Origin: Bacillus sp. FJAT-27445 | Lineage (GTDB): Bacteria; Bacillota; Bacilli; Bacillales; Cytobacillaceae | Assembly: GCF_001510665.1 (NCBI RefSeq) | Contig: NZ_LMTI01000001.1 | Span: 516,252-580,251 of the forward strand | DNA length: 64,000 nt | Direction: 5' to 3' | Shown here: positions 1-8,320 of the stretch, in pieces | Layout of the letters: each line of letters starts with the position of its first letter | Numbering within the stretch: the stretch's first letter is position 1 | Program-made: the position numbers and the translations under genes | Notes under the pieces: model-generated | Seen by the model: the letters and a program-made list of their open reading frames with translations, nothing else | The model's database searches: none | What the model was told of the DNA's origin: nothing

Positions 1-57
1 CATATCAAAAATGGTCGCCAAGCCTTTTGTTGTGCAATTTTATCTTTGAAATCGCTT

Positions 58-91
58 GCGAATTACTGTGCGAGAAGCGCAGTTAATTCGC
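58..91. other. Imperfect hairpin upstream of the first gene
   Basis: GCGAATTACTGTGC and GCGCAGTTAATTCGC are near-complementary arms around a short AGAA loop. There is no strong U-run, so this is an inverted repeat rather than a clear terminator. The first 164 bases hold no gene that I can support. Confidence 0.3.
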
Positions 92-164
92 ATTTTATAC
101 TTGAAAACCGAACCGTTACTCTGCTAAAGGCGTTATCTTATTAAAAAAATTTATGCCTTTAATT

Positions 165-563
165 TTAAACTCCTGACTGCCTGTCATAATTCCTGAAAAG
201 CATGCCGTTTGATTTGAACATGCCGAACTTTTCATAAAAGGGGACGAGTTCGTCATCACAGCACAGGTCGATCATGTAATTGCTGCCGAGTTGTTCGAGC
301 ATCCGCTTAACGAGTTCCTTGCCGATGCCTTTTCCTTGGTACTCCGGCAGCACTTCCAGGAAAGGGATGTAAGCGGAAAGTACGCCATCACTGATTGCCG
401 TGATGAATCCGACAACTTTTTCATCATCCACTGCAATCACAATATGGCTGCTGTTCTTCATCAGTTTCAAGTGCGTTTCCGGGCTCGGCGGATTTAGCCA
501 TCCAACGAAAAATCCGTGCAACATGTCAGGTATTATGCCATCAAGCGTATCTTTATAAATCAT
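165..563 (-). CDS. GNAT family N-acetyltransferase
   Basis: A 132-aa single-domain GNAT protein, expected to transfer an acetyl group from acetyl-CoA to an amine substrate in the cytoplasm. The acetyl-CoA binding motif A is clear: LEVLPEYQGKGIGKELV at about residues 69-85, with the Q-x-x-G-x-G signature. It is followed by a C-terminal FYEKFGM segment typical of the fold. The start is supported by TAGGAG eight bases upstream of ATG on the minus strand. It is shorter than the usual 140-180 aa but looks complete. The substrate cannot be told from sequence. It is monocistronic, with no partner gene on the same strand nearby. Confidence 0.85.
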   Translation of the reverse strand: MIYKDTLDGIIPDMLHGFFVGWLNPPSPETHLKLMKNSSHIVIAVDDEKVVGFITAISDGVLSAYIPFLEVLPEYQGKGIGKELVKRMLEQLGSNYMIDLCCDDELVPFYEKFGMFKSNGMLFRNYDRQSGV

Positions 564-726
564 GCTATCAACTCCTATTTTTATTAAAATTGAATGGGAA
601 GTTGATAGAAATCAATTGTAAAGTAACAAAGCGAATGCCTCCAAACATAGTGTACTCTCTAACACCATTCGGCATGAAATCGAAAAAACCTTTTTCTTGT
701 ATAAGCCAACATAACTCAGTACAGTA

Positions 727-760
727 AAATGGATTGTCCTATAATCAGACAATCCATTTT
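727..760 (-). terminator. Rho-independent terminator
   Basis: Arms AAAATGGATTGTC and GACAATCCATTTT form a 13-bp perfect stem with an 8-base loop, just past the stop of the PNPOx-like gene. The T-run on the minus side is short, and the hairpin may act in both directions. Confidence 0.7.
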
Positions 761-765
761 TATAA

Positions 766-1254
766 TTAATTCTCCAATTCAACCGTTTCATTAATATTAG
801 CCGATTCCGCATTTTGCCCTGTCATACGTTTATACATAAACGCTACTTTCTTCGCAAAATTTCCGGTTTCCCAATATTCGGCTGCTTCCGCTTTAACCTT
901 TATTAAGACAACGTCAGGATCATCATAAGAGGTTTGCATAATCTTTTCATAAGCTTTGCTCCACAATTCCTTTTTCTTGTTTATATCCTCAACGATTTCC
1001 GCTCTTCCACGGACGGAAACATAGGATTTACCCGCATACGCCACATTGACTTCTTGGTCATTTAAAATTTCTTCATATTTATTAGTCTCTTTTTTCGTGA
1101 AAAACCATAAGTCGCCATCGAACTCTACTTCTTGTGTTTTCATTGGACGTGAAACAAGCCCTTCATCCGTTACCGTAGTCAGCATGGCCGTGTCCACGTC
1201 TTTAATTAACTCTGTTAAAGTTTCCATTTCTTCTTGTTTCAGCATGTTAGACAT
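766..1254 (-). CDS. Pyridoxamine 5'-phosphate oxidase family protein (general stress protein 26 type)
   Basis: A 162-aa protein of the FMN-binding split-barrel superfamily. Features are the N-terminal segment TAMLTTVTDEGLVSRPM, the DGDLWFFT strand and the YVSVRGRAEIV segment, in the order seen in B. subtilis YdaG-type general stress proteins. These bind flavin, and the enzymatic role is mostly unproven, so oxidase activity should not be assumed. I chose ATG at 1254 because GAGGTG lies six to seven bases upstream; an in-frame ATG at 1278 lacks a good site. A GGGTAC element lies about 35 bases upstream on the minus strand and resembles a sigma-B -10, but the -35 is poor. The gene is followed at once by its own terminator, so it is probably monocistronic. 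Confidence 0.85.
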   Translation of the reverse strand: MSNMLKQEEMETLTELIKDVDTAMLTTVTDEGLVSRPMKTQEVEFDGDLWFFTKKETNKYEEILNDQEVNVAYAGKSYVSVRGRAEIVEDINKKKELWSKAYEKIMQTSYDDPDVVLIKVKAEAAEYWETGNFAKKVAFMYKRMTGQNAESANINETVELEN

Positions 1255-1548
1255 TCCAAACACCTCATTCATGATCATAGAGGTATAGTACCCTTAGCGG
1301 ATGCTTTTATTCCGGTAAGGCGGAATCAAGAGGAGTGTCCTTTTTTATCAAAGCTCATGTTCAAGATAATCTTTTAAAGGCTTCAAGAATGACTTCAGGT
1401 AGGGAATGTTTATTTTTTCTTCAATGTGAAATGCCCAGTTTCAAAGATGAAATAACTGAATTTTCGAATTATAATAAAGCTAGAATGCAGACTGGAAAGT
1501 GAAATCCAAACGGCGCTTTTTTTACAAAAACAAAGGAGGTTGTACGAA

Positions 1549-3198
1549 ATGGCTGAGATAATGAACATTTCAATTGGCAGGCTACTCGAGGAAGCCGCAG
1601 CAAGTCAGCCGGAGCATGATGCAGTTGTTTATCCTGACAGGGGGTTGTGCTATACATACAGGGAGTTTGAAAAACTTTGCCGGGACGTTGCGAAGGGATT
1701 GATGAAGCTTGGCATCGAAGCGGGGGAGCATGTGGCCATCTGGGCGACGAACCGGCCCGAATGGGTGACTGCGCAGTTCGCGACAGGGAAGATGGGAGCA
1801 GTCCTCGTTACTGTGAACACAAGCTACCGGACCACAGAGCTTGAATACCTCCTGAAGCAGTCCGATTCGACAACCTTGATCCTGATGGAGAAATTCCGGG
1901 AAGCCTCCTACATCGATATGCTCTATGAAATCGCGCCTGAATTGAAAACGTCCGAGCCAGGGAAGCTGAAGTCGAAGAACCTTCCTTTTTTAAAAAATGT
2001 CATCGTACTCAGCGACAACCGCTATCCCGGGATGCTGCACTGGGACGATATACTCGCGCTGAAGGATGAAGTGGCCGATGAGGAACTGGACAGGCGGATG
2101 GACTCGCTCGATCCAGATGACCCGATCAATATGCAATACACCTCAGGCACGACCGGGTTCCCGAAAGGCGTCATGCTCACCCATAACAACCTAGTCAATA
2201 ACGCCATCAACATCGCAGAATGCATGAAGCTGGGAGCGGCAGACCGGCTCTGCATCCCAGTGCCGTTCTTCCATTGCTTCGGCTGCGTCATCGGCACACT
2301 CGCCTGCGTTTCGGTCGGGGCAACGATGGTCCCTGTCCAGGTATTCGACCCAAAAAAGGTTCTTGAAGCGGTCGAAAAGGAACGATGCACCGCGCTGCAC
2401 GGCGTCCCAACAATGTTCATTGCCGAACTGAATCATCCCGATTTTGATAAGTACGACCTTTCAAGCCTTCGAACAGGCGTCATGGCGGGATCCAATTGCC
2501 CAATCGAAGTCATGAAAGCCGTCATTGAAAAAATGGGCGCATCCGAAATCACCATCTGCTACGGCCAGACGGAAGCATCGCCTGTCATTACGCAGACACG
2601 GACAGACGACCCAATCGAACTGCGCGTCTCCTCGGTCGGTAAAGCACTCCCGAGTGTCGAAGTTAGAATCGTCGACCCGGTAACGAACGAAGAAGTGCCA
2701 TTTGGTGAGCAAGGTGAATTGTGCACACGCGGCTACCATGTCATGAAAGGCTATTACAAAAATCCCGAAGCAACCGCGGAAGCAATTGACAAGGAAGGCT
2801 GGCTGCACACGGGAGACCTCGCTGTCATGGATGAATACGGCTACTGCCGGGTTACCGGCCGCCTCAAGGACATGATCATCCGAGGCGGCGAGAACATCTA
2901 CCCGCGCGAAATCGAGGAATTCCTCTATCAGCACCCGGCCATCCTCGATGTCCAAATCGTCGGTGTCCCGGATGAAAAATTCGGTGAAGAAGTGGTGGCC
3001 TGGATCCAATTGAAAGAAGGCCAAACCGCTACTGCCCATGAAATTAGGGAGTTCTGCCTTGGGAAAATCGCCCGGTACAAGGTGCCGAGGTATATTGAAT
3101 TTTGCGAGTCGTTCCCGACAACGGCGTCAGGGAAGATTCAGAAGTACAGACTGAGGAAAATGGCGGAGGAATTTGTTTTGGAAGACAGCAAAAAGTAA
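1549..3198 (+). CDS. AMP-binding acyl-CoA synthetase (YngI-like)
   Basis: A 549-aa member of the adenylate-forming ANL superfamily. It should activate a carboxylic acid with ATP to an acyl-adenylate and then a CoA thioester. The P-loop-like motif [11 protein letters not shown] is at about residues 197-207. YGQTEASP is the A5 motif, [16 protein letters not shown] at about 436-451 is the hinge with its A8 motif, and the catalytic lysine lies in [10 protein letters not shown] near the C-terminus. The length matches medium- and long-chain acyl-CoA ligases and B. subtilis YngI. Start: ATG preceded by AAAGGAGG with nine-base spacing; a TTG nine bases earlier overlaps the ribosome site. Base composition is GC-richer than the flanks. 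No beta-oxidation genes adjoin it, so the substrate is open. Confidence 0.93.
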   Translation: MAEIMNISIGRLLEEAAASQPEHDAVVYPDRGLCYTYREFEKLCRDVAKGLMKLGIEAGEHVAIWATNRPEWVTAQFATGKMGAVLVTVNTSYRTTELEYLLKQSDSTTLILMEKFREASYIDMLYEIAPELKTSEPGKLKSKNLPFLKNVIVLSDNRYPGMLHWDDILALKDEVADEELDRRMDSLDPDDPINMQYTSGTTGFPKGVMLTHNNLVNNAINIAECMKLGAADRLCIPVPFFHCFGCVIGTLACVSVGATMVPVQVFDPKKVLEAVEKERCTALHGVPTMFIAELNHPDFDKYDLSSLRTGVMAGSNCPIEVMKAVIEKMGASEITICYGQTEASPVITQTRTDDPIELRVSSVGKALPSVEVRIVDPVTNEEVPFGEQGELCTRGYHVMKGYYKNPEATAEAIDKEGWLHTGDLAVMDEYGYCRVTGRLKDMIIRGGENIYPREIEEFLYQHPAILDVQIVGVPDEKFGEEVVAWIQLKEGQTATAHEIREFCLGKIARYKVPRYIEFCESFPTTASGKIQKYRLRKMAEEFVLEDSKK

Positions 3199-3300
3199 CC
3201 GGGTGCTGCAGGAGAATTATTGCAACCTTTAAATCTAACAGCTGTGGACTTATTTTTATATCCAACTATATAAATGGCAGCCCAAACTGCTGACAATATT

Positions 3301-3327
3301 TGCCCAGTACTTTCGCTGGGCATTTTT
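3301..3327 (+). terminator. Terminator after the acyl-CoA synthetase
   Basis: TGCCCAG and CTGGGCA arms with an 8-base loop are followed by TTTTT. It lies about 100 bases after the stop codon. Confidence 0.8.
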
Positions 3328-3402
3328 CTGTGGAACGGCATAAACGAAATTCCTTCTCCAGGCTAAACCTGTGTATTTCTTTTTACAAATTTTATCTATA
3401 AT

Positions 3403-3430
3403 TGAAACAAATGGCGACTTGTTTCGACTT
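3403..3430 (+). promoter_or_regulatory. ECF-type autoregulatory promoter
   Basis: TGAAAC (3403-3408), then exactly 16 bases, then CGACTT (3425-3430). This is the known shape of B. subtilis extracytoplasmic-function promoters: a GAAAC -35, 16-17 spacer and CGTA, CGTC or CGAC at -10. It also forms the inverted repeat GAAACAA/TTGTTTC. The same arrangement precedes the decayed paralogue at 15195, which supports self-recognition by this sigma factor. Confidence 0.7.
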
Positions 3431-3452
3431 GTTATATAAAGGGGGGGAGCCG

Positions 3453-4001
3453 GTGGAGGGGCAGCTGGATATTGAAACTTTGTTTAAGAACTACCATCGT
3501 GATATTTACCAGTTTTGTTTATATTTTACGAATTCCGTCGAGGACGCGGAGGATATAACCCAGGAAACGTTTATTAAAGCAATTAATAATATACGGTCAC
3601 TATCAAATCCGGAACGAAGCAAATATTGGCTATTGGCAATCGCAAAGAATACAGCAATTGACCATTTGCGAAAAAGAAAGATGAAGGAGTTCCTGCCTGA
3701 GTTTTTTGAAAAAATCATAGCTGGCGATACGTCGCTGGACGACCAGGTCATTCGAAAGGAAGAATGGGCAGAAGTTCACCATGCCCTATTAAAAATGAAA
3801 CCCCATTATAGAGCGATCATGATTTTAAGGGGAATACAGGAACTGACTATAAGTGAAACCGCAGAAATACTGCAAATAACAGAATTGAAGGTTCGAGTCG
3901 ACTTCCATAGGGCAGTCAAGAATTTGAAAAAAGAAATGCAGTCCAGGGAGAGGATGGTGGTACAGGATGAAAGCGAACGACGAATTGACTCAAGAGGTTA
4001 A
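3453..4001 (+). CDS. ECF RNA polymerase sigma factor
   Basis: A 182-aa group-4 sigma factor. Region 2 includes YQFCLYFTNSVEDAEDITQETF and the promoter-recognition part KYWLLAIAKNTAIDHLRKR. Region 4 has the helix-turn-helix LTISETAEILQITELKVRVDFHRA near residues 130-150. I chose GTG at 3453, preceded by a G-rich Shine-Dalgarno stretch; in-frame ATGs farther upstream would put the start inside the promoter. It overlaps the next gene by 35 bases, the usual layout of an ECF sigma with its membrane-bound anti-sigma. The matching promoter just upstream implies positive autoregulation. Signal and regulon are unknown. A second, broken copy lies at 15244-15773. Confidence 0.9.
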   Translation: MEGQLDIETLFKNYHRDIYQFCLYFTNSVEDAEDITQETFIKAINNIRSLSNPERSKYWLLAIAKNTAIDHLRKRKMKEFLPEFFEKIIAGDTSLDDQVIRKEEWAEVHHALLKMKPHYRAIMILRGIQELTISETAEILQITELKVRVDFHRAVKNLKKEMQSRERMVVQDESERRIDSRG

Positions 4002-5454
4002 ACAATTGCTGAGCCCGATCAAAAATCATCCTTCGCTTGAACCCCGGCAGCAATTTGTCTATGAATTACAGAACAAAATCAAAGACACGCAGTCAGCTAA
4101 CAAAAGAGGATTCAGCCTAAAACCAGTTGCCGCTTTTTGTATTGCCGCGTTGCTTTTCACAATAGTCTTCCTATCCACTAATAACTTGCCAGATTTGGAG
4201 CTGGCGGGGGAAGCAGAAAAACCGTTTGCCATTAAAGAAGAGTCCAACTTAAAGCTGCTCCAGACAATTAAGTATGGGGACGGCGAAGGGGAGGCTGGCT
4301 TGAAATTCATTGGCGAAAACCAAACATTGCCCATCACGGTAACTAGCTTTGATGTGGAAGACGGTGCGTTTTATTTATTGGATGAGGCGAAGAGGCAGGT
4401 CCTCATTGTCGGTAAAAATGGCGTCACAGGTTCCTTTCCTATTAAAGGAAACAATCATACAACCGGTACACTTAAAGATATTCTTGTAACATCGGATAAA
4501 CAAATCTACATTTTGAACACCTGGGATCCATTCGTTGTGTATCAATATACGGAGAAAGGAACGCTGGTTAAAACCCACAAGATAACAGCCGACCTGTTTC
4601 ATCCGGATGAATTGGTTTATTTTAAAAATCGTGGAGTTTTCGTAAGCCAAAGCCAGGAAAGGTTTCTAAATCTCGAAACCGGAGAAATGGTCGAAGGAAA
4701 CTCGCTTCCCTATCACCTGGCAACAATCCATCGAAAAGAAGCCGTTCTCACTATCAATGAGGATGGGCACCAAACGAAGCTGACCATACCTTACCAAGAG
4801 GGGAAAGGCCAAAGCGCGGTGGAATCCCTTAGGGAAGGCCAAATCATCTTTACGAAAACAGAACAGCCGGCGGTCTATAAACCCCTATCTGAAACGCATG
4901 TTTTCGCATATAACAAACAGGGCGGAACCCTTGGAGGCATTCGACTGCCAATCGAAAAACTTCTTGAAGTTCCTCAAACGATCGAATCGAACATCAAGGC
5001 GGATAAAAATCGGATCTATTTCCTTTCCCCTGAGAAGGAGCACTTAGCCATTTATGAATTAACCCTTGGGGAAAAATACGAAAGTTTCATTCAAAAACAA
5101 GCCGAAGAAGCAAAAGTCGGCTACGATTATAAAACCTTCGGACGGCCATTCCCGGAACTCGAGCAGGAGCTTAAAAAGCTGTTCACATCCGGCACGATTT
5201 TCTCGGAATACGGAGATGAAAACAGTGTAAACGGCGCCGCCATCGATGACTCCGGAACAGTCGTTATCGATTTCAAGGAATTCCATGCCGGTGGCCCATC
5301 CAGCCATCAGGCAGGGGAAATTGGCAAAGCATTGAATGAAGCGATTTTTCAAAAATTCCCGGAAGTGCAGACAGTTTATTTGCAGTTCGACGGAAGCTTC
5401 AGCGCCTGGTGCATTTGGATGCAATCGACCGAAGAGCCGTGGGTGCGGCCTTAA
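3967..5454 (+). CDS. Membrane-anchored anti-sigma-like protein with C-terminal GerMN-like domain
   Basis: A 495-aa protein encoded directly behind the ECF sigma gene. The N-terminal 40 residues are polar and would be cytoplasmic. One membrane helix follows at about 44-62 (PVAAFCIAALLFTIVFLS). The extracytoplasmic part has repeated beta-strand units such as FYLLDEAKRQVLIVGKNG and QIYILNTWDPFVVYQYT, suggesting a beta-propeller-like sensor. The last 110 residues (SGTVVIDF, GEIGKALNEAIFQKFP, VYLQFDG) resemble a GerMN domain. The position and topology suggest an anti-sigma factor that senses outside conditions, but no classical zinc anti-sigma motif (HxxxCxxC) is visible, so the role is inferred. 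Two decayed relatives lie at 15757-17244 and 21077-21457. Confidence 0.7.
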   Translation: MKANDELTQEVKQLLSPIKNHPSLEPRQQFVYELQNKIKDTQSANKRGFSLKPVAAFCIAALLFTIVFLSTNNLPDLELAGEAEKPFAIKEESNLKLLQTIKYGDGEGEAGLKFIGENQTLPITVTSFDVEDGAFYLLDEAKRQVLIVGKNGVTGSFPIKGNNHTTGTLKDILVTSDKQIYILNTWDPFVVYQYTEKGTLVKTHKITADLFHPDELVYFKNRGVFVSQSQERFLNLETGEMVEGNSLPYHLATIHRKEAVLTINEDGHQTKLTIPYQEGKGQSAVESLREGQIIFTKTEQPAVYKPLSETHVFAYNKQGGTLGGIRLPIEKLLEVPQTIESNIKADKNRIYFLSPEKEHLAIYELTLGEKYESFIQKQAEEAKVGYDYKTFGRPFPELEQELKKLFTSGTIFSEYGDENSVNGAAIDDSGTVVIDFKEFHAGGPSSHQAGEIGKALNEAIFQKFPEVQTVYLQFDGSFSAWCIWMQSTEEPWVRP

Positions 5455-5618
5455 GCTTGGCTGTTCCGATGAAAAATATGGAAAAGTCCCTTTTGATTAA
5501 GAAGGAAATAAAGAAATTCCTAGAATAAAAGCAACGTCAATAAAGTCCTCCTTTCCTGTTTATTAGTCTAAATTCTGAACTATTGAGTATTATTTTATAA
5601 GATAAGGAGGGGGATTTG

Positions 5619-6728
5619 GTGAAACCAATTGGAATCTTGGGCGTAGGCCAGGCAGGTGGCAATATTGCGGAGGCGGCATCGGCCATGGGCTTTCCAACCG
5701 CACTTATCAATACGAACCAGCGTGACGGACTCGTCAATACGAGGGTTGAAAACAAGTATTTTGTTCCAGGGTATAACGGGGCCGGACAGGATCGGTCGAT
5801 CGGTGCCCGGGCAGTACACGATAATTACAGGGAGATAGTCGAGTTTGTTGAAAAGTCATTCAAAAAAGTAAAGTTCCTGTTTGTGGCATTCTCCACTGAC
5901 GGCGGGACCGGCTCGGGGATGAGCCCGCTCCTGATTGAAATGCTGCTGAACCAGCTGCCAAAGCTGAAGGTAGGAGCGATTGCTGTCGTGCCTGAACGGA
6001 ATGTCCTTGCTGGCAACCGAATCAATGCAGCAGAATGCCTTGAAGAATTGTCCAAAATTGACGGGATTTCATCCACCTTCATGGTCGACAATGACCAGTT
6101 GCGCCGGACCAATCCCCAATCCAGCAAACAGCAAATTTACCGGGCTTCAAACCACAAGGCTGTGGAAGCAATCAACCATGTCCTGCAAATAACACGTAAA
6201 AGCTCTCTTTATGGAAATTTTGATGAGACAGACCTCATGAATATTCTTAGCACACGAGGCGTAACCGTCATCTCAACAAGTACAGTGACAGATGCCAAAA
6301 CGACTTCAGATGTATCCCTCTTAATCCAGCAATCATGGGCAAACTCGGTTTTCTGCCCGGTTGAATCGCCTGGTGTCATCCGTGCCGGATTGATTTATGA
6401 AGGACCTGAGAATGTCTCAAAGCTGATTAACATCCCATCGATTTTCGAGAGGGTCGGGGAACCCCTCGAACTGTACGAAGGGACCTATATCTCAGAAACA
6501 GACCCTTCCATCACCACCATTCTCGCCGGACTAAGCTTCCCAACGCGTCGGCTTCAAGTAATGGAAGAAATGTTGATTAAAAACAGGGACCGGCTCCATG
6601 AGCTTGTGCAAAAGGAATACACACAGAAATATGAATCCAAAATCGGCTGGGCATCCAATCTAAAAGCAAGAAACAACTACAGGCCAACACGGACAGTCAA
6701 TCAAAAACCGACAAAATCCAATAGCTAA
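5619..6728 (+). CDS. TubZ/FtsZ-like tubulin-family GTPase
   Basis: A 369-aa protein with an FtsZ/tubulin-type GTP-binding half. The N-terminal GILGVGQAGGNIAEAA loop (residues 5-20) matches the first nucleotide-binding loop. STDGGTGSGMSP (about 92-103) is the tubulin signature GGGTGSG with Asp in the first position. No standard FtsZ C-terminal tail is present; instead there is a basic tail rich in Arg, Lys and Asn, as in plasmid-partition TubZ proteins. The start is GTG at 5619 behind AAGGAGG; a TTG immediately before is possible. It is a chromosomal orphan: no TubR-like DNA-binding gene or centromere repeats sit beside it. It has its own terminator. Filament formation is inferred from family membership. 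Confidence 0.8.
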   Translation: MKPIGILGVGQAGGNIAEAASAMGFPTALINTNQRDGLVNTRVENKYFVPGYNGAGQDRSIGARAVHDNYREIVEFVEKSFKKVKFLFVAFSTDGGTGSGMSPLLIEMLLNQLPKLKVGAIAVVPERNVLAGNRINAAECLEELSKIDGISSTFMVDNDQLRRTNPQSSKQQIYRASNHKAVEAINHVLQITRKSSLYGNFDETDLMNILSTRGVTVISTSTVTDAKTTSDVSLLIQQSWANSVFCPVESPGVIRAGLIYEGPENVSKLINIPSIFERVGEPLELYEGTYISETDPSITTILAGLSFPTRRLQVMEEMLIKNRDRLHELVQKEYTQKYESKIGWASNLKARNNYRPTRTVNQKPTKSNS

Positions 6729-6732
6729 ATTA

Positions 6733-6761
6733 GACACTGGACCTTCCCAGTGTCTTTTTTT
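6733..6761 (+). terminator. Terminator after the TubZ-like gene
   Basis: GACACTGG and CCAGTGTC arms are followed by TTTTTTT, four bases after the stop codon. Confidence 0.9.
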
Positions 6762-6794
6762 GTGAGCTTTCTCGCAAGTGCTGTTTATGCATTG

Positions 6795-7165
6795 AAGCTG
6801 AGCTGACACTGGAGTAAGGCGAAAATTCTATTTCCGTTCAAGCCAAAGGTTTGGCTGGCAATGAAACAACAGAAAAGGTAACTGTAAAAGTCTACTCCAT
6901 TGCCCTGGTCATCACGATTGATTCACCAGTTGAAGGAGAAACCGCACGCAAGAAATCAGTTTCTGTCAAAGGGCAGGCAGTTGATATAAATCTGCAGTTT
7001 TTCAGGGTAAATGGCAAAGAAATTTGTGTGAAAAATGGTGTATTCAGCACAAATGTAATGTTAGAAACCGGTGAAAACATCATTCAGATTAGGACTAAAG
7101 ACACCTCTAGAAATGAAGCTTGGAAACAAATTAAGGTCATTTATACGAGTAAAAACGGAAAATAA
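6795..7165 (+). pseudogene. Remnant of an Ig-like repeat domain from a secreted protein
   Basis: The open frame from 6818 encodes GENSISVQAKGLAGNETT and a further Ig-like repeat (PVEGETARKKSVSVKGQA through GENIIQIRTKD). Upstream the same frame reads ELTLE then TAA at 6815-6817, so the coding sequence is interrupted and has no start or signal peptide. The repeat style matches the C-terminal domains of the subtilase at 47066-51187 (for example VSGYATDDTAVKEIYVDG). I read this as the left-over 3' end of a deleted extracellular protein gene. Confidence 0.6.
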
Positions 7166-7180
7166 TCGCTCAGTCCATTA

Positions 7181-7223
7181 AAATAGGATTGCCCTGTATC
7201 AAAAATGGGGCAATTCTATTTTA
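7181..7223 (+). terminator. Terminator after the secreted-protein remnant
   Basis: AAATAGGATTGCCC pairs with GGGGCAATTCTATTT with one mismatch, followed by a short T-run. It fits the 3' end of an ancestral gene. Confidence 0.7.
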
Positions 7224-7570
7224 TGTTTCTAAAGCTCATGAACCAATGAATGTTGCGGCGCATATCGTGTATGTATTGAAATGTATCCAATCCTTCATGT
7301 CCTCTCCTCAAAGATTTCCATCCATTTTTCCCTATCATCTACTCACCAAAAAATAGTATAATATCCTTTAAATAAACAAAATTCGATATATTTTGTAAAT
7401 ATAGAAAAATTTGAAAGAAATAGAAACCTATTAATAACTAATCCGTATAAAGACATACATATTTTTTCAAAATCTTACATAAATGATTTTGGATATTTAA
7501 CCGGTTTATTTTCCGAATTTTTCCACCTGTGGAAAAGTTGAAATTATAAATAGTTTAGGGGGAGTGAAGG
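7224..7570. other. AT-rich intergenic region before the VWA/TelA operon
   Basis: No coding sequence is seen. The last 60 bases hold the palindrome described separately, an AT-rich stretch TTATAAA and the GGGGGAG ribosome site of the next gene. Confidence 0.6.
7519..7536 (+). promoter_or_regulatory. Perfect palindrome TTTTCCAC-N2-GTGGAAAA, likely operator
   Basis: An 18-bp inverted repeat with 8-bp perfect arms ends 34 bases before the start codon of the VWA/TelA operon. It sits just upstream of a TATAAA-like -10, where a repressor or activator would act. The cognate regulator is not evident in the window. Confidence 0.45.
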
Positions 7571-8305
7571 ATGTCAAAAATTTGGAAATTGATTACGCTA
7601 CTATTCGGGGTAACCCTTGCTAATGTAATTCTTCTTTCCCCTGGATTTATGGGGGTAAGGATTGTCGGCGGCAGTGCTCTTGAGACATCCTTTGGGGTGA
7701 CGGTGCTGTTTGTCAGTCTCATTGTAATTCTTTTAAGTATTTATGGGATCCTGTTCAAAAAGGTTCCAGCCGTACATTTGAGGGAGCTAAAAACAAATGA
7801 GGATTATGTAAAAGCCCTTCAATCTTATCAAAATATTAAAGCATTAAGGGAAGACATTGTATTCGCTTTAGGGCAGGAGCTTCGCTTGAAAAAGAAAAAA
7901 GGCGGGCTGCTGACCCTTCTGGATGAGCGGTTCGACAAAACCGAATTAAGTTATCAAAAATTCGCCAATGTCGTAGCCGAAGTAGAAAAGCTCTTTTATT
8001 TGAATATCCGCAACATCCTCAACAAAGTCAGTACGTTCGATGAAACAGAGTACGAAAGCGTGAGTGGAAAAAATACGAGCCGTTTCTCTAAAGAAATTCT
8101 TCAGGAAAAAAAGGAACTTTATAATGAATACCTTTCTTTTGTCAAAAATGCAGTGAATATTAACGAAGAGATTCTTTTGTATATCGATAAACTTGTCTTG
8201 GAAATTTCAAAGCTGAACACCATTGATATTGACGATATTGACAATATGGCTGCAATGCAGGAAATGGATGCATTGATCAAACAAACAAAACACTATAAAT
8301 ACTAG
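7571..8305 (+). CDS. Membrane protein, possibly XpaC-like, first gene of the VWA/TelA operon
   Basis: A 244-aa protein with two N-terminal membrane helices (about 8-27 and 42-62), followed by a long charged and helical cytoplasmic part rich in coiled-coil-like segments (LYNEYLSFVKNAVNINEEILLYIDKL). In B. subtilis a TelA-family gene (yaaN) adjoins xpaC, a membrane protein of similar size, so an XpaC-type role is a reasonable guess from context. I cannot show homology by eye. It starts 15 bases before the next gene's ATG region and clearly shares an operon with it. A GGGGGAG ribosome site precedes ATG. Function unknown. Confidence 0.7.
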   Translation: MSKIWKLITLLFGVTLANVILLSPGFMGVRIVGGSALETSFGVTVLFVSLIVILLSIYGILFKKVPAVHLRELKTNEDYVKALQSYQNIKALREDIVFALGQELRLKKKKGGLLTLLDERFDKTELSYQKFANVVAEVEKLFYLNIRNILNKVSTFDETEYESVSGKNTSRFSKEILQEKKELYNEYLSFVKNAVNINEEILLYIDKLVLEISKLNTIDIDDIDNMAAMQEMDALIKQTKHYKY

Positions 8306-8320
8306 AAGGAGCACTGGCTT

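Noticed and set aside
1290..1330. Sigma-B promoter for the PNPOx-like gene
   Set aside because: GGGTAC resembles the -10, but no GTTT-type -35 at proper distance was found.
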